NCBI RefSeq assembly: GCF_038396675.1
Contig: NC_088922.1
Span: forward strand, 9,007,001-9,071,000
Length of the DNA stretch: 64,000 nucleotides
Direction of reading: 5' to 3'
Source: Hydra vulgaris
Taxonomy: Eukaryota; Cnidaria; Hydrozoa; Anthoathecata; Hydridae
Part shown: positions 1-11,865 of the stretch, piece after piece
Numbering within the stretch: position 1 is the first letter of the stretch
Layout: the number at the start of each line of letters is the position of its first letter
Notes under the pieces: model-generated
What the model was told of the DNA's origin: nothing
The model's input: the letters and a program-made list of their open reading frames with translations, nothing else
Databases searched by the model: none
Translations under genes and position numbers: made by a program

Positions 1-1020
1 GTTTGTTAAAGCGTGGTGATACGGACTTATTTTTACTCGTTAATATAGTTTCTAAGTTAGAACTAGATATAAAGACAGCTCTGTAACCGAAATTCCGATA
101 CATTTTTTTAAGTTTTGGGCTTGTTCCTGGTATCCATTGTTGCGAAATTATCTTTAAATCATTACAGGAGGTAGATTTTATCATGTCAGATAAAGGTTTT
201 TGTTTTATATTTTAGAACTATTTGTTTTAATTTAATTTTTCGGAACCATTTTTATTTATTAGAAAATCAATTTCTTGTTGTAAAATTGTTTAAATCAAAT
301 CTTGTAGGCTCTTTAAATAAAACCAGTAAAAATCCCTTCAAGAACTTTTGGACCATGTCCCAAATTTGGTTTAATTTAGATATTGGTAATTGCATCTTTT
401 CGGTGAAACTTGAACTCGTATTGGTCATTTTTGCTATTGGTAAAATTAATATCTAAAAAGTTGAATGATTTATTTTCAACTTCAAGTTCCATTGTAATTT
501 AAGGCTAGTACTTTGTTGGTTGAGAATATCAAGTAACTTGTTAGCTTGTTTGATTGATTCAACTCGTATGTGACTGTCCTCTACGTATCGTAAAAAATAT
601 TTTATATTAATATTATTACTCAGTGCGATGTCAATCGCATTTGATTCATGTTGTTGCAAAAATGCTTTTCTTTGAACAGATGTAAGATTAAATTTTGGTG
701 GTTATGCTTTTTTTAGCACACCAAGTACATTCAGGCGAATTTTTACTGAACTTGTTTCTTTGTTATCATATTTTAATTTTAAGGCAGTAGCATTCAGTTT
801 TTGTTATAATATCCGGGTAGGGAATTTTATTATTCACTGAAACAAACTTTGATCCAAGGTCTAACAGAGATTTATAATGTGGTGGAATGCAGTCATTACT
901 TGTGACGGATCCAAGGGCAGGAGGGGATGAGGGAAGGTGTGAAGTATGCGTTTCCTTTCCCCCCCCCCCCCTTCTCCTAGAATCTAAAAGTCCCAAAAAA
1001 TTTTAGAAGTTGAAAAACTT
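1..1020 (-). pseudogene. Penelope-like retroelement remnant, reverse-transcriptase part
   Basis: The minus strand at 660-1 reads through a reverse-transcriptase-like stretch containing FLRYVEDSHIR, close to the YVDD/YVED active-site block of Penelope-like elements, followed by a weak region with stops. The part at 996-766 reads PPHYKSLLDLGSKFV, which resembles the conserved block upstream of the RT core in these elements. Frames shift repeatedly, there is no intact ORF, and a run of 13 C at 959-971 interrupts the copy. The element continues at 1560-2110 on the other side of a LINE fragment, so the LINE piece appears to be inserted in it or joined to it. The family call is from motif resemblance only; a related RT class is possible. 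Confidence 0.5.
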
Positions 1021-1029
1021 TTTTTTTTA

Positions 1030-1555
1030 GGAGACGCAAACCGGGCTTCGATGGAATACTGTTGCCATATCTGGGACGGATCTTCTAATGATGCCCTTTC
1101 TTATTTAGACAAGGTGAAAAAACACATTGTAAACATAGTTGGATCTGCTCTTGCAGTCAACCTCTAACCATTATCACATCGTCGTAATGTTGCTTCTCTT
1201 TCTCTTTTCTAAAAATACTGTAATGAGCACTGCTCTAAAGAGCAAGCGTCTCTTGTGCCATCTACTAAAATTCATTCTTATGTTGCTCGTCATTCAATTA
1301 AGTCTCATCCTTTTTCTGTGACTGTTCCTAAGTGTTCCAAAAATTCGTCAAGTTTTTTTCCTCGAACATCAGTTCTTTGGAATTTGCTTCCTTCATCTTG
1401 CTTTCCTGATTTCTATTATTAACAACCTTTTAAGTCGTCTGTCAATTGTTATCTTGCTCTACAATCTTCATCTTTTCTCTTCCAGAAACTTCCAACTTTA
1501 ATTAGTGGTTGCTTGCAGCCTTGTTGGAAGCGAAGATGTTTAAAAAACAAAACAA
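1030..1555 (+). mobile_element. LINE 3'-end fragment (same family as 54.3-57.4 kb)
   Basis: This stretch is a clearly diverged duplicate of 56911-57420. It shares GGAATACTGTTGCCATATCT and the common 3' terminus GTTGGAAGCGAAGATGTTT followed by an A-rich tail. It contains only the last part of ORF2 plus the short 3' UTR, with stops and small indels, so it is a 5'-truncated, inactive copy. It sits between two pieces of the Penelope-like remnant, both on the opposite strand. Confidence 0.85.
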
Positions 1556-1599
1556 AAACAAAAAGTGATTCAAAATGCAAAAATATTTCAACATCAACC

Positions 1600-2110
1600 A
1601 AAATTTTCTGGATCTGTCACTGGTCAGTTACAATTTAGCAATGAGGATTTTATTTGAAATGGGTTGCAGAAATAAAGTATTTTGTCTGCAATCATTTTTC
1701 AAACTTTGCTTTTAAATTTTTTCTGGATGTGACGAAAATAGTTTTTTTAGATTTTTCTGTAATTCTATCAATGTTTTGGAAGTCAGCTGGGGATAACAAA
1801 TCTGAAAGTTTAGCTCTAAGGTCTTTAAAGTAACTTAAATGTTTGAAAAAACGTTTTTTAGCGACATTTTTCAAGCTCATTAAAAGTTGAAATTGGTACC
1901 TTTATGTTAAATCTATTAATTTTTTTGTTTTTAAAGGGGTGCGTGTTCTTTAAAATGTTGGAATTATTTTGTGAGTAGCGCATCTTTGTAAAAACACGAG
2001 TTGATTCTTTGTTATTGCAACATTTGCTTTTGATTCTTTTAGTTTCTTTGTTAGTTTTTGTATTTTAACTCCATATTTAGATATGATATATTGTTTTAAA
2101 GACATCTTGA
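1600..2110 (-). pseudogene. Penelope-like element remnant, N-terminal part
   Basis: The minus strand encodes a lysine-rich stretch with the blocks FLQRCATHKIIPTF and FFKHLSYFKDLRAKL. This layout (an ...IPTF block, then a helical basic region) is what I associate with the N-terminal part of hydrozoan Penelope-type ORFs. Only 1880-1692 is open without a stop (62 codons). It is co-oriented with the RT remnant at 1-1020 and probably belongs to the same copy, split by the LINE fragment at 1030-1555. Confidence 0.45.
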
Positions 2111-2184
2111 ATGAATGATGAAAAATTGAAAATGAAAGGCAAGTTGAATGAATGAGATTCTTTTAAGATGTCTTTAAAACAATA

Positions 2185-2188
<4 letters not shown>
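2086..2188. repeat. Inverted repeat, about 22-bp arms
   Basis: ATATTGTTTTAAAGACATCTT at 2087-2107 is repeated in inverted orientation at 2164-2185, separated by about 55 bp that include GAATGAATGA-type repeats. The right arm runs straight into the following (TA)n tract. It could be a small foldback MITE. Confidence 0.6.

Positions 2189-2278
<90 letters not shown>
2182..2278. repeat. (TA)n microsatellite
   Basis: Nearly pure TA dinucleotide repeat of about 95 bp. Confidence 0.95.
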
Positions 2279-2280
<2 letters not shown>

Positions 2281-2815
2281 AAAAAAAATGGATTTTTAAA
2301 TTGTTAATGGTCTACAACACTTAATTTCAGCAAAATTAAATTAAAAAAGTCACGTCATAGAAGACATAAAAATATTAATATCTGTTTTTAATAACTTGGC
2401 TTTCATAGCAAATCTGAGAGGTGCAAATATTTAGCTTGGTTTAAGTACTACATAATAAAATACATCAATGTACAGTCATTTTGATGGTCTTAAATTTTTT
2501 TAGCATACTTATTTTCATATATTTTTAGATTGTTTACCGTTGGACTCCTGTCCCAATTTAATCTAGTGGAGACAAAAAGAAAGGACTGCGCTGGAAACAA
2601 GAAGGGGTTGAAAGGATCAGCCCTTTTTGAATTAATAGTCGGTAAGTCTAATGTGTTTCACTCAGCTGATTAAATTTCATTTGCTTTTTTTTTATTACAT
2701 TAAAACAAGAGACTGTTTTTCATGATCACTCATTTTTTAGAAGTTGTATCCAGCTCGCATAAAAAGAGTTCTCGACTTGAAATAGTTAATTTTATTCATT
2801 TACGACGTGAAATAG
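2279..2815. other. AT-rich stretch without recognised gene
   Basis: No gene was recognised. The only internal structure noticed is at 2783-2823, where GAAATAGTTAATTTTATT occurs twice about 28 bp apart. Confidence 0.5.
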
Positions 2816-2929
2816 TTAATTTTATTGTTGCGTAAGCAACAACGCCAAGAAGCAGAGCTCGCTCAAGAAATAAAAGAGAAAGATGAAGAAAATGATGAGT
2901 CTGGAGATGAATCTGTTGATTATTCTTAA
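2816..2929 (+). CDS. Possible terminal exon, acidic C-terminus, unknown protein
   Basis: After ...GAAATAG at 2815 an open frame of 37 codons runs to TAA at 2927. It reads basic then acidic (RKQQRQEAELAQEI, then EKDEENDESGDESVDYS). The sharp charge segregation, the AG just before the open stretch and the AT-rich downstream sequence are compatible with a last coding exon, either of a host gene or of a transposon. No upstream exon was identified and no family was recognised, so this is a weak candidate. Confidence 0.2.
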   Translation, partial: LILLLRKQQRQEAELAQEIKEKDEENDESGDESVDYS

Positions 2930-3029
2930 ATAAACATATTCTCTCGAACAATACTGCTGCTTTATTTATAAATAATTATCCTATGTTTAAACATATAAAA
3001 GATGTAGAAAATTCTTCCTCTTTTATATT

Positions 3030-3390
3030 GATATCTAAGAGAGGTTTTTTTTTCGGCATCGGAAAGAGCTTTTTGTAATACTTTGTATGAAGAGCTGTTA
3101 TCATTTTCATTTAATGAAAACAGATTTTCATATATGAAAAGCAGGAATACTATAGTATATAGGATACTATAGTATACTTATAAATATGACAAAAAAAGTC
3201 TTTCCGACGTCGAGAAAAAACTTTTTTAGATATGCATAATTGATTAACAAAGACGTCTTAAAGACGCATTTTTTATGTCTTTTCATGACAAGATAAATAC
3301 AAAAAAAGACCCCTTTTCGATGTCGAAAAAAGATGTCTTTTAGATTTGCATAATCGTCTTTTTGACGTTTTTTTCCCACTGGGAACACTG
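3030..3390. repeat. GACGTC/AAGACG-rich repeat segment ending in CCCACTGGGA
   Basis: The segment carries several GACGTC and AAAGACG(T) words in both orientations and ends near 3374-3385 with CCCACTGGGAAC. That end resembles the CCCAGTGGGCAC terminus seen at 45764 and, inverted, at 23673. It is probably a degraded MITE-like element; the left end was not found. Confidence 0.4.
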
Positions 3391-3400
3391 CTTTGCAAGA

Positions 3401-3576
3401 AAGTTATGTAAAATAAAATGATTCTAAATGACGGCATATTTGTAGCACTTTTTTCAGTTAAAATTTCACTTATGAGTAATTTTTTTTATTTAAAGTTCAT
3501 GTATAATTGAAATTTTAACTGAAAAAAGTGCTACAAATATGCTGTCATTTAAAATCATTTTTATTTAACGTAACTT
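3401..3576. repeat. Foldback MITE, about 70-bp arms
   Basis: AAGTTATGTAAAATAAAATG at 3401 begins an arm that is the near-perfect inverse of the segment ending at 3576. The arms also share TTTGTAGCACTTTTTTCAGT and its complement. The spacer is about 40 bp. There is no coding potential; this is a non-autonomous inverted-repeat element. Confidence 0.8.
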
Positions 3577-4259
3577 ACGTAATAGTGTTGTAATAGCTCA
3601 TTTGAAAGATAATACTTGATTTCATTAAATTATGCAATAAAATGAGAGGTTTTAAAATCAACAACTGTTTTATGCTTATCAATCACTCAAAAAATATTAC
3701 CAAATTAAAAAAAAAATCGAAAAGAAATATTTAGATAAAAAAAAGATTTTTATTCTACAGCTTAGACGCATACGCCATGATAATTATTTAATAATGTATA
3801 CAATTTATAAAAGCTGAATGTTTAAGCTATAAAATGGTATATAAAAATGTAGTTTTTCAAAAATTATTTTTTTACTTTTATCCACCACCTGGCCTATGGT
3901 GGGTTTAAGTATATATAGTGGGCGAAATGGACTATCAGACCTAATAAAATACAATATTAAAAACCATGCATGACAATTTCTGCTTTATAAGTTTCAGTGG
4001 ATTTTTGTAGTATTTAAAGCAGATCAAATAAATCAGAAGTGATGCAAAGTTAACTACACGCAGCTAAGCAAGCTCCAGGTTAATTATATTGAATACAATA
4101 TGCTCAAAAAGAAAAAGATCTCCAATAGACCAGTCAAATTAGATTTTGACCCGGAAAAAATTAGGAGCGAGATGAAAACTGATGCAAACGTTCTGTATGC
4201 ACTCCTGATTCATATTAAAAAAATCGGCTAATTTGGAATGGAGCTTTATCAGAAATCCA
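3577..4259. other. No gene seen
   Basis: AT-rich sequence without a supported gene, RNA or element boundary. Confidence 0.5.
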
Positions 4260-4680
4260 AGATGCTGTATAAAATGGCATCCAAAATACAGTTTGTAATA
4301 TCTGAGCTTGTAGATCACTTAGAAACATGATTCTTGTGTGTACTGATTCTTTTATAAGGCAATAGTTTCTGACCTTTTTAAATTTATGAAAAAACAGAAT
4401 GGTTGTCAAAATCTAAGATGGTCTAAACGGCTTCAAAATTAAAATGTAAAATATCTCAGCTCGTTGATCACTTTGAAGTACAATTTTTGCGTAATGTATT
4501 TTATTTTTCAGGTCGAGCAATTCGTTTTTTGGAATTTTAATTTTGTGAAAAAATAAAATGGTTGTCAATATCCAAGAAGACTGCCTAAACAGCACCCAAA
4601 CTAAAATATGAAAGTTTATATATCACTTTTAAAAACAATTTTTGTGTTTACAGGAATGTATTATTTTAGTAGAAAATTTC
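4260..4680. repeat. Diverged tandem repeat, about 180-bp unit
   Basis: Words such as GTAATATCTGAGCTTGTAGATCACTT, AAAATATCTCAGCTCGTTGATCACTT and GTTTATATATCACTTTTAAAAACAATTTTTGTG recur at roughly 165-185 bp spacing. Each is followed by TATGAAAAAA or TGTGAAAAAA and then AATGGTTGTCAA. This gives just over two diverged units. A related segment (GAGATATTACAAATATCATTTTGGATGCCATC) occurs at 9055-9085, so the unit is dispersed as well as tandem. Confidence 0.6.
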
Positions 4681-5071
4681 GTGTTATTTTAACCGCTATT
4701 ATAATTATATTATTCATAAGAATAAATTTACTGTTTTTACACTCGCAATTCCTAATGCATCTAGTTTTGCAGTTACAGTTAACAAGATGAAACAAACTTT
4801 TCGGAGCTGACTGTTGAAGGTTTGATGTTGGCAATAGATTTGATCCTATCATTTTCCAACCTCATTCCAGTGGATCCAAAATATGACTGCGCCATTGCTG
4901 TACTTGTTGGTTGACACGAAATGAATTTTGCTTTGCTCAGGAAATTGTTTAAGGTAATACAGCTAAATCGAATGTTTTGTCACCAAGACCTTCTCTCAGC
5001 TTGTTTGCAATGTAATCTTTGTCTTGCTTAGTATCTTTGCTTCATCATGAAAATATTAGAAGTTAAATCTG
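4681..5071. other. No gene seen
   Basis: No convincing feature. The short open frames on both strands show no recognisable family. Confidence 0.4.
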
Positions 5072-8000
5072 TTAATAGTAGCAAGTTAAATCTGAAGTTA
5101 AATAGTAGAAGTTAAATCTGTTAATAGTAACAAGTAATAGTAGCAGATCTGTGTCTTCTCCTATAATTACGAAAGGTTCGTTAAACCCATATCTTGAAAA
5201 ATTAGTTGTTGTATTGATAATTAGTGTATCCACATCTCCTGGTGCATGTTTAACATGAACTCCAGAACCTGCAAGGTGCACTGGTAAGGTTTCAATAAAA
5301 CTAGTTTTGTTGCGAGAGTTTGAAATAAAGTTTGCCTGTGTTGAATTCACATCTACTGAAGCTGCTTTGAACAGGCGTCGTCTATGTTCTTCTGATTTGT
5401 TATTAGGTAGACTATCAGAATAGTCATAAAAAACAAACAGTTTTTCTTATATTGATGTATTTATATATACTTTTGATAAAATTTATATATACTTTTATAT
5501 GTTGCATCAAAAAATATTTGAGACCTCTGTGCCAACTCCTACTTAAAACATGCTGCTAGTTCTTCATCTGTTTTGGCTGTACATATTATACAATTAAAGA
5601 GCTGCAGAGTATTAATAATTACTTCTTTTCTATGAGCCTTCACAGAAGTCGTTAAGGAACCCAAGGATAAAACTTTATCCGCCCGTTTTAAATGAATATT
5701 GGCAAAATTCATTCCAACCATTTTGTTAATTGCATTTATGCGAGTATCAACTGCTCTATCATAGTTAATTTTATCATTGCCCACTATAAAGTTGGAAAGA
5801 GAGATCAGTTCAGGTCGGGTTGCACAAAATGGTTCATGGTCTTTTATCCATCCAATGAAGATGTTGGTATCGCAAATGTAACGTACTTCCTTCGATTCAC
5901 GCAACGTTCAACATGTTGCTCTGACACTTCAAAAGTGATACCACAAAAACCATCAGTACCTATAACAAGAGTCGAACATCTGGGCATACCGAGAATCAAC
6001 GAGAAAGTACACTGTTGGTTAAACTCCTTCCACGTGAAAACCCACCTGGTGTCTTCATTAATCTCATAAATACCTGCTCTATGTTCATGTCAGTCCAAAT
6101 GCCGGACCAAAATTTATATGTTTGGAGAATGGTGAAATACCCGCCATTTGTAAATTTTGAGTATTCTTCCGGAGACATTCTGGACTTGAGCGACAACATC
6201 TGTTGTAAATATAAAGGAGCGGATTTCGCATAAGGCAAGTGAGATGATGCATGAAAATGTGGTAACATTTAACGCACACAATATAAGTGCAGCTGCCAGT
6301 CTCCAGTTTGTTCTGCTTTAATGAACAGTCTCGTTAGTTGCACTTGATTAAAATATTGTACCCATAACTTTTCAACTTGATTTGAAGCAGCAGCAAACTG
6401 CATTCCTGCGTTCATTCTACCTAATATGTTTGCAATGATCGGACATTCATTAAGACGTTCTGCAGATGATATTCAGAATTTAGGAATGTAAACTGCTGAT
6501 TTTAACTTTAGTACCTTCTTCAATTGGTTAGATTAATTCCTGTAGTACAACAACTGTGGTGCTAATTGAGTCATGAAGTGTGTTCAAAGTTCCTGTGATT
6601 GCAACAAATTCCTGAGTGTGCTACAAACGAAGATAAATCACCATCGATACCGGAAGTTGCTACTAGTTTGCATGTTTTGGCAAATTGCTGATTGAAAGTA
6701 ACAAAAGATATCAGTTGACTATCTTTCCTACATTCTTCTTTATCCATCAGTAGTGAAGTGTATATTGTACTTAAATTTACTGGGGCATTGTTAATTAAAG
6801 GCATTGTTGAGATATAAGACAAGTTGTACGGATGACTTTTGACCATGGATAGTGCCATACAGCCGTTCAGATCTACGAGTGACTGCAAGCCATGTGCCAA
6901 TCAGATCTACGAGTGACGGCAAGCCATGCACCACACATCAACAAAAAATCAATGGTGCATCAAGAAACGACAAAGATTGTGTAACCCCATATACATCCTT
7001 TACAATTAAATCTCGAAGACTTCTGCTCCTTGGCTTGTTGTAAGTAGCCAATTTTATCTTCTCAACATAAAAGGTTAAAATAAAGTAAGTAGAATCTTTG
7101 GCCTACTTACACTTATAAACAAACTGATTGCATGCGCAGGAGTAATACATCGAATTCCACCCATGCTATGAAAAGTATTGTGATCATCTAATGTGCGGAT
7201 GTTAAAATCAACATTATCAAAAACAAACTGATTAAATGCATCTGATTCTATCTTATCATCTTTTCTGGATAATGTTACAACAGACTCGAAAAACTTTGCT
7301 TTGTTATATGATGAACATAATCTAATACTGGAAAACATTTCGATTAGAGTTCTTGATTCAAAGTGTCTGTGCAAGTACACAAAAAACCAAATTTGAATTT
7401 TCTTCTTACTTTATTTGTCCTTATTAACCACGTTTTCAACAAAGATTGGTAAGCTTTCTGGAACTTGTTCTTGTGAGGTAACCATCATATTCTGAAATGT
7501 AGGGTATTGTTCTAATTCACAGGCACAACAACATATGTCCTCTCAAATAATTGCTGCACCTGTCTCAACAATCCGACGTCGCTCATCAACCCTGTTGGCG
7601 CATGTTGGTATGTACCAATTATCTGTTAAAGTCTTATGGCTTGCATGAAGTAAGCAAAAAGTGTTTTTTTTTTCCTGGAACGATTGTAATTAACAATTCA
7701 TCTCCAAAACGAGTTTAGTTTTTAAATTTCTCAGTGTACGGGGCAATTCCAGAGGGAAGGAACTCACAGAACTTGTCATTTAATTCGAAAATTGAATGCT
7801 GGTATTTTTTGTTATCACATAGATAACCATATAACTTATTAAAAGCCAAATTTTGTTCTAATTTAAGTGGATGCCCAGGTTTTCTTTTATTAAATTTCTT
7901 TACTTTCGAAAACTGCAACTGACAGGTGGTTTAAGCACGGGTTGGTGGTGTAATAGATTTGGTTGCAACAGTAAGGCGATATCCTAGAACCTCACCCCAT

Positions 8001-8110
8001 TCGTCATTTCGCATTTGAGCAAATTCCAGCATCAAATTTTTTATAGATGATACAATGGAAATTGTTTCTTTTTATGCGTTTTCTTGCTTTCGTCTTTTAA
8101 ATTCGCAGAT
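5072..8110 (-). pseudogene. Decayed dispersed repeat protein with PIN/NYN-like VGED-DLL motif
   Basis: Read on the minus strand, consecutive pieces line up with a protein found in many copies in cnidarians, arthropods and fish, usually annotated as uncharacterised. The N-terminal KPGHPLKLE block is at 7918-7715. HRHFESRTLIEM, FDNVDFNIRTLDDHNTFHSMG and CITPAHA lie at 7380-7075. SYISTMPLINNAPVNLSTIY is at 6900-6571. KFTNGGYFTILQTYKFWSGIW is at 6268-5996. NFANIHLKRADKVLSLGSL is at 5904-5539. The C-terminal ADTL-like acidic block VDTLIINTT and VIIGEDTDLLLLL are at 5350-5072. Domain order is preserved, but frames change at least five times. The acidic VGED.DLL motif resembles the metal-binding strand of PIN/NYN nucleases (inference). 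The high copy number suggests a mobile-element ORF of unknown class. Confidence 0.65.
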
Positions 8111-8455
8111 TTTCCTCAGAATAGACTATTTAATTTGAAATCAAACCTTTCTAACGTTGAGCAAAGTCTTGAAATATTTTCTAATGAAGCACTCTAAAAT
8201 AGAAATGGTTATTTGTTGAATGCTCTTAGCATTTGTATAGTCTTTGCGGCAATGAATGTGAATACAGATTGACTTACATTCTTGTACTTTCTCTAACTTG
8301 CCATCATTTTGTAGTTTACTGTAGCTTATCAGGTTTCCCAAACCAACAAATAATAAATTCAAGGACAGTCGTTTTTTGTTTGTATATTTGTTTGTATATT
8401 TGTAAACTGCATACGAAAGCAAAATTAAAGTGACAAACTGAAAATCTAATATCAC

Positions 8456-9123
8456 AATTATGTTTGTGAAAAAGTTTATGACTTACGCACCTCTTTGAAA
8501 ATGTACTACTTCAGCATAAAAAAGAGATTTACCGCACAATAAGCATAACTCGTCTATTACGTCCATCAAGATAAAATTAATTATAAGCGTGCTGTGAACC
8601 GCGCATTCTAAGCCGCAAGGGAATTGACGTTAGTGTTTCTTTAGTGTCACAGGGAAACAAGTATAAATTCTTCACAATTGTAATTAATATGATTATTTAT
8701 AAATTAACTCATTTCAGTTTTCAATCATCATTTTTCAATTCATCAGATAACAAACTCATTCATTAAACAGTTAATAATCGCTACAGTAAATTGATACATT
8801 AACTTTAATAAATATAACAAATATGACATAATAAAATAACAAATAATTTCTAATCTCGAATGGATTTGAGCTGGCACTCACAACATTGTAAGTGTATTAA
8901 AAAGCGCATGAATAAAGTGCATTAATTTTAATATCTTTTTGGCCGCCATCTTCTAGCTGTTTAGTTCAAAAATTAATATGTTGGAAATGAATATCTTGAC
9001 CTCAAAAACATAATACTAGATGCAAAAATCATATTTCTAAATCATCTAAAAGCTGAGATATTACAAATATCATTTTGGATGCCATCTTGGACGTCATCTT
9101 GGATTCCAGGCAAAGCTCTAATG
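8456..9123. other. AT-rich spacer with a dispersed-repeat segment
   Basis: No gene seen. At 8936-9120 the words GCCGCCATCTTCTAGC, GAGATATTACAAATATC and GATGCCATCTTGGA resemble the tandem unit at 4.3-4.7 kb. Confidence 0.4.
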
Positions 9124-9351
9124 TCGTATATACGACCTATTCTAGTCATATATACAGCATTGGTAAAGAAACATTAGCAACTGTCAACTAAGCAGTAGGC
9201 AAAAAAAAAAAAAAGGTCGACAAAAGAAAAAACTTTTTTTTCTTTTGTCGACTGCTTAGTCGACATTTCGATCGACATTTTTATCTTAATCGACATTTGC
9301 CAATGTTTCTTTGCCAATGTCGTATATAGGAGCAGAATAGGTCGTATATAT
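9124..9351. repeat. MITE with about 58-bp terminal inverted repeats and inner hairpin
   Basis: TATATACGACCTATTCT and TTGGTAAAGAAACATTAGCAA near the left end are inverted at 9300-9350, where TTGCCAATGTTTCTTTGCCAA and AGAATAGGTCGTATATA appear. Inside is a second perfect hairpin built on GTCGACAAAAGAAAAAA. It is non-coding; both sides end in TATATA. Confidence 0.75.
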
Positions 9352-9732
9352 TTTGAATTTCTCTTTTGGTTCTAAAGCTAGTACTCTTGCAAACCAGCTT
9401 CAAAATACTTTGTACTCGCACCACGACTGCAATAAAAATTGCACCCTGTATATTTTATTATAAAAAAGGTTTAAATCAAGATAACATAAGAGTTTTAGCG
9501 GTAGACGGCAAAAAAGTGTGTAATTATAGAGGAAGTTTGTCAACCTAGGGCTAGATCTTTTATACCTAATACCTAAATTCAAGAACCCCAGACTTGTCTA
9601 AAAATAATGAAACTGATTTGATAGCATCTCCACACTAATTACTTTGTATTAATATAGGTGTAATTACTTAGATTATAAAATTCAGTCGTGTAGAAGGGTT
9701 TACAATTAGTTAAGTTAATTAAAAAAGTTACG
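9352..9732. other. No gene seen
   Basis: Spacer between the MITE and the piggyBac element; the overlapping short open frames look accidental. Confidence 0.4.
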
Positions 9733-11750
9733 TTAAGAACGGCTGGGGTGTTAAACTACCCCACCTAAAACTATAGGTTTTTAAACAAAATATGTTTAAC
9801 TTTTTAAATTAAAATGCATGCTTTTAACAAAAAATATCAATTTTCTCAATTTTTTTTAATAAAAGTGATATTTGATACAACTTATTCAAATAAAAACAAA
9901 ATATATCTTCTAAATAAGGCAGCTATTGGAAACAATTTTGCTACAAGCCTTGCAAACAGAATGGCAACATGATGCATATTGCAGACAGGTTTTTCTGTCA
10001 TGAACACGAGAACACATATTGCATCTTTTTATGTGTTGCTCTTGAATTGAATGATTGACCTTGATTTAATAGGTAATTTTTTGTAAATACTTGGCTAAGA
10101 TTATTATTTGAAACTATTTGTGGAACATTGTCATTTGCATCAAATTTTTTAATAAGACTTTTTAAAAATTCTTTTAAAAATTCTCTTCTTCTATGAGAAA
10201 CCCCATTTTTATAATTCGGGTGAATTGACAAGAATAAAATCAAACTTTTGTATGCTGCAATATCCAAAGTATTACAAAACATTGTAAATGGCCATCGGTT
10301 ACTCTTTCGGCGACTCGAGTAGCACCTGACAACCTGGTCTAACGTGTCAACTCCACCTTTATATTTGTTTTAATCTAGAATAATACGCGGTTTTTTATTA
10401 TGGGTAATAACAATGTCACTACTGTGATGGAAGGTTGATAAACATTTTACTGCTTTGTTTTTCGTAGGTGCATAAGAAACTATTGTAAAGTCATTTTGAA
10501 AACCAAAGAAGCTAGAGCAAACTGGTCGATGTAAGGCTGGCAATAAGTTTTTTGGTATTTCTCCTTTATTTTTTTTAATGGTGCCAGTGTATGTCATTTT
10601 ACGTCCTAGCAATGTACATGCAAAATGAATGTTTATAAAAAATTTATCAGCTGTTTGTAAAAAAATTATCAGTTGTTACGTGTCTACCACATCCATTTAA
10701 GTGATCAGTTAGTTCAAGAACAACTCGTATACGTTATCTAACATCACGTACTCCATTTACTCTACCAATATACGGTTACAAGTTTATGCAGTAAGAGGTT
10801 TCAGCATCACATAATATCCATATTTTCATATGGTGGTGCTATAAAGAGTTTAAAGGCAGTATCCACACTTTGGCCGCAAGTCTGAGCTGCAAACCTTGTT
10901 GGGCCAGTTGGTTATTAAATAATATTGTGTGCACGTGGCTGAGCAGCATTTACACATGGAAGTTTACTTCAAATTTCCTCACCATTCTTTGAAATCATGA
11001 TTTTATCTAAAATGTAATTTTCCTGAACAACTTCTTCATCACTTTCATCAGAGATGATAGCCTCTGATTCATCGTCAGTTGTAATAATACCTTCTTCATC
11101 ATCTGTAAGGTTTTTGTCAGCTGAGTCATCACTTGAAGATAATTCATTTAAAGCAAAAATAATATTATTAGCCTCGACTGCAGCATTTCTTCTAGGGCGA
11201 CTCATTATATTAATATATCTATTGTAAAAAATAGTTTCAGTTTTTATCAATTAAAAATGTGAAAAATTTATAACAAATATTTCAGGCATTATTTTGTATC
11301 AATAATATAAATATTTTTGACATAAAAATATAATGTATGTGACATAAGCACACTACTGTTGTTAGAGTGATTGTATATAATAATGCATGTATGGTATAAT
11401 TTACTCATAAAAAAGATAAGTTATACCCCATACCTATTAAAAAGTAAATAAAACACAAGCAAGTGTTAAACTAAACATGATTTAAATAAATATTTATTGA
11501 TTCACTAACTAAAAAATGAGAAAACTTTCATGGGGTATAAAAATACCCCAACCGTGTTTAACGTAACTAAATTTTCAACTTACAATATTATGGTCAATTG
11601 ATTAGTAAAACAAAAACATTTTACACTAACAACTTCCTTAAATGATAATAAAAGAAGTTCTGAAGTGGCAGTTCAAATAGACAAAATTTGTTGATGTGGC
11701 AGTTAAAAATAAACTCTCCTGGGGTAGTAAAATACCCCGCCGTCCTTTAA
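9733..11750 (-). mobile_element. piggyBac-type DNA transposon, degenerate
   Basis: The 2018-bp unit begins and ends with TTAA (9733-9736 and 11747-11750), the obligatory piggyBac target site. Directly inside are imperfect inverted repeats: GAACGGCTGGGGTG on the left and, read inward, GGACGGCGGGGTA on the right, each followed by a CTACCCC motif. The enclosed minus-strand ORF pieces are recognisable as piggyBac transposase. Ends, target site and content agree, so the boundary call is strong. The ORF is broken, so the copy is inactive. Confidence 0.88.
9910..11205 (-). pseudogene. piggyBac transposase, broken
   Basis: The ATG at 11205 starts MSRPRR followed by an acidic region (DDSADKNLTDDEEG), the usual acidic N-terminus of piggyBac transposases. 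The C-terminal half at 10612-9910 has GRKMTYTGTIKKNK, then NKYKGGVDTLDQ directly after an in-frame TAA where an aromatic residue is usual. RPVCSSFFGFQND and RRREFLKEFLKSLIKKF follow. The last part is cysteine-rich (CNMC, CLQYASCCHSVCKAC), matching the C-terminal cysteine-rich domain that binds element ends. Total span is only about 430 codons against about 550-600 for the family, and the middle, including most of the catalytic Asp region, is scrambled or deleted. Confidence 0.8.
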
Positions 11751-11865
11751 GGGTTAATGAGTGGTTTATAGTAAATAAAATTTCACTAAATACTGACAAA
11801 ACGAAATATATTTTGTTTGCTAAACCATCTAAATCTGAGAACCTTTAGCTTAAACTACCAGAACT

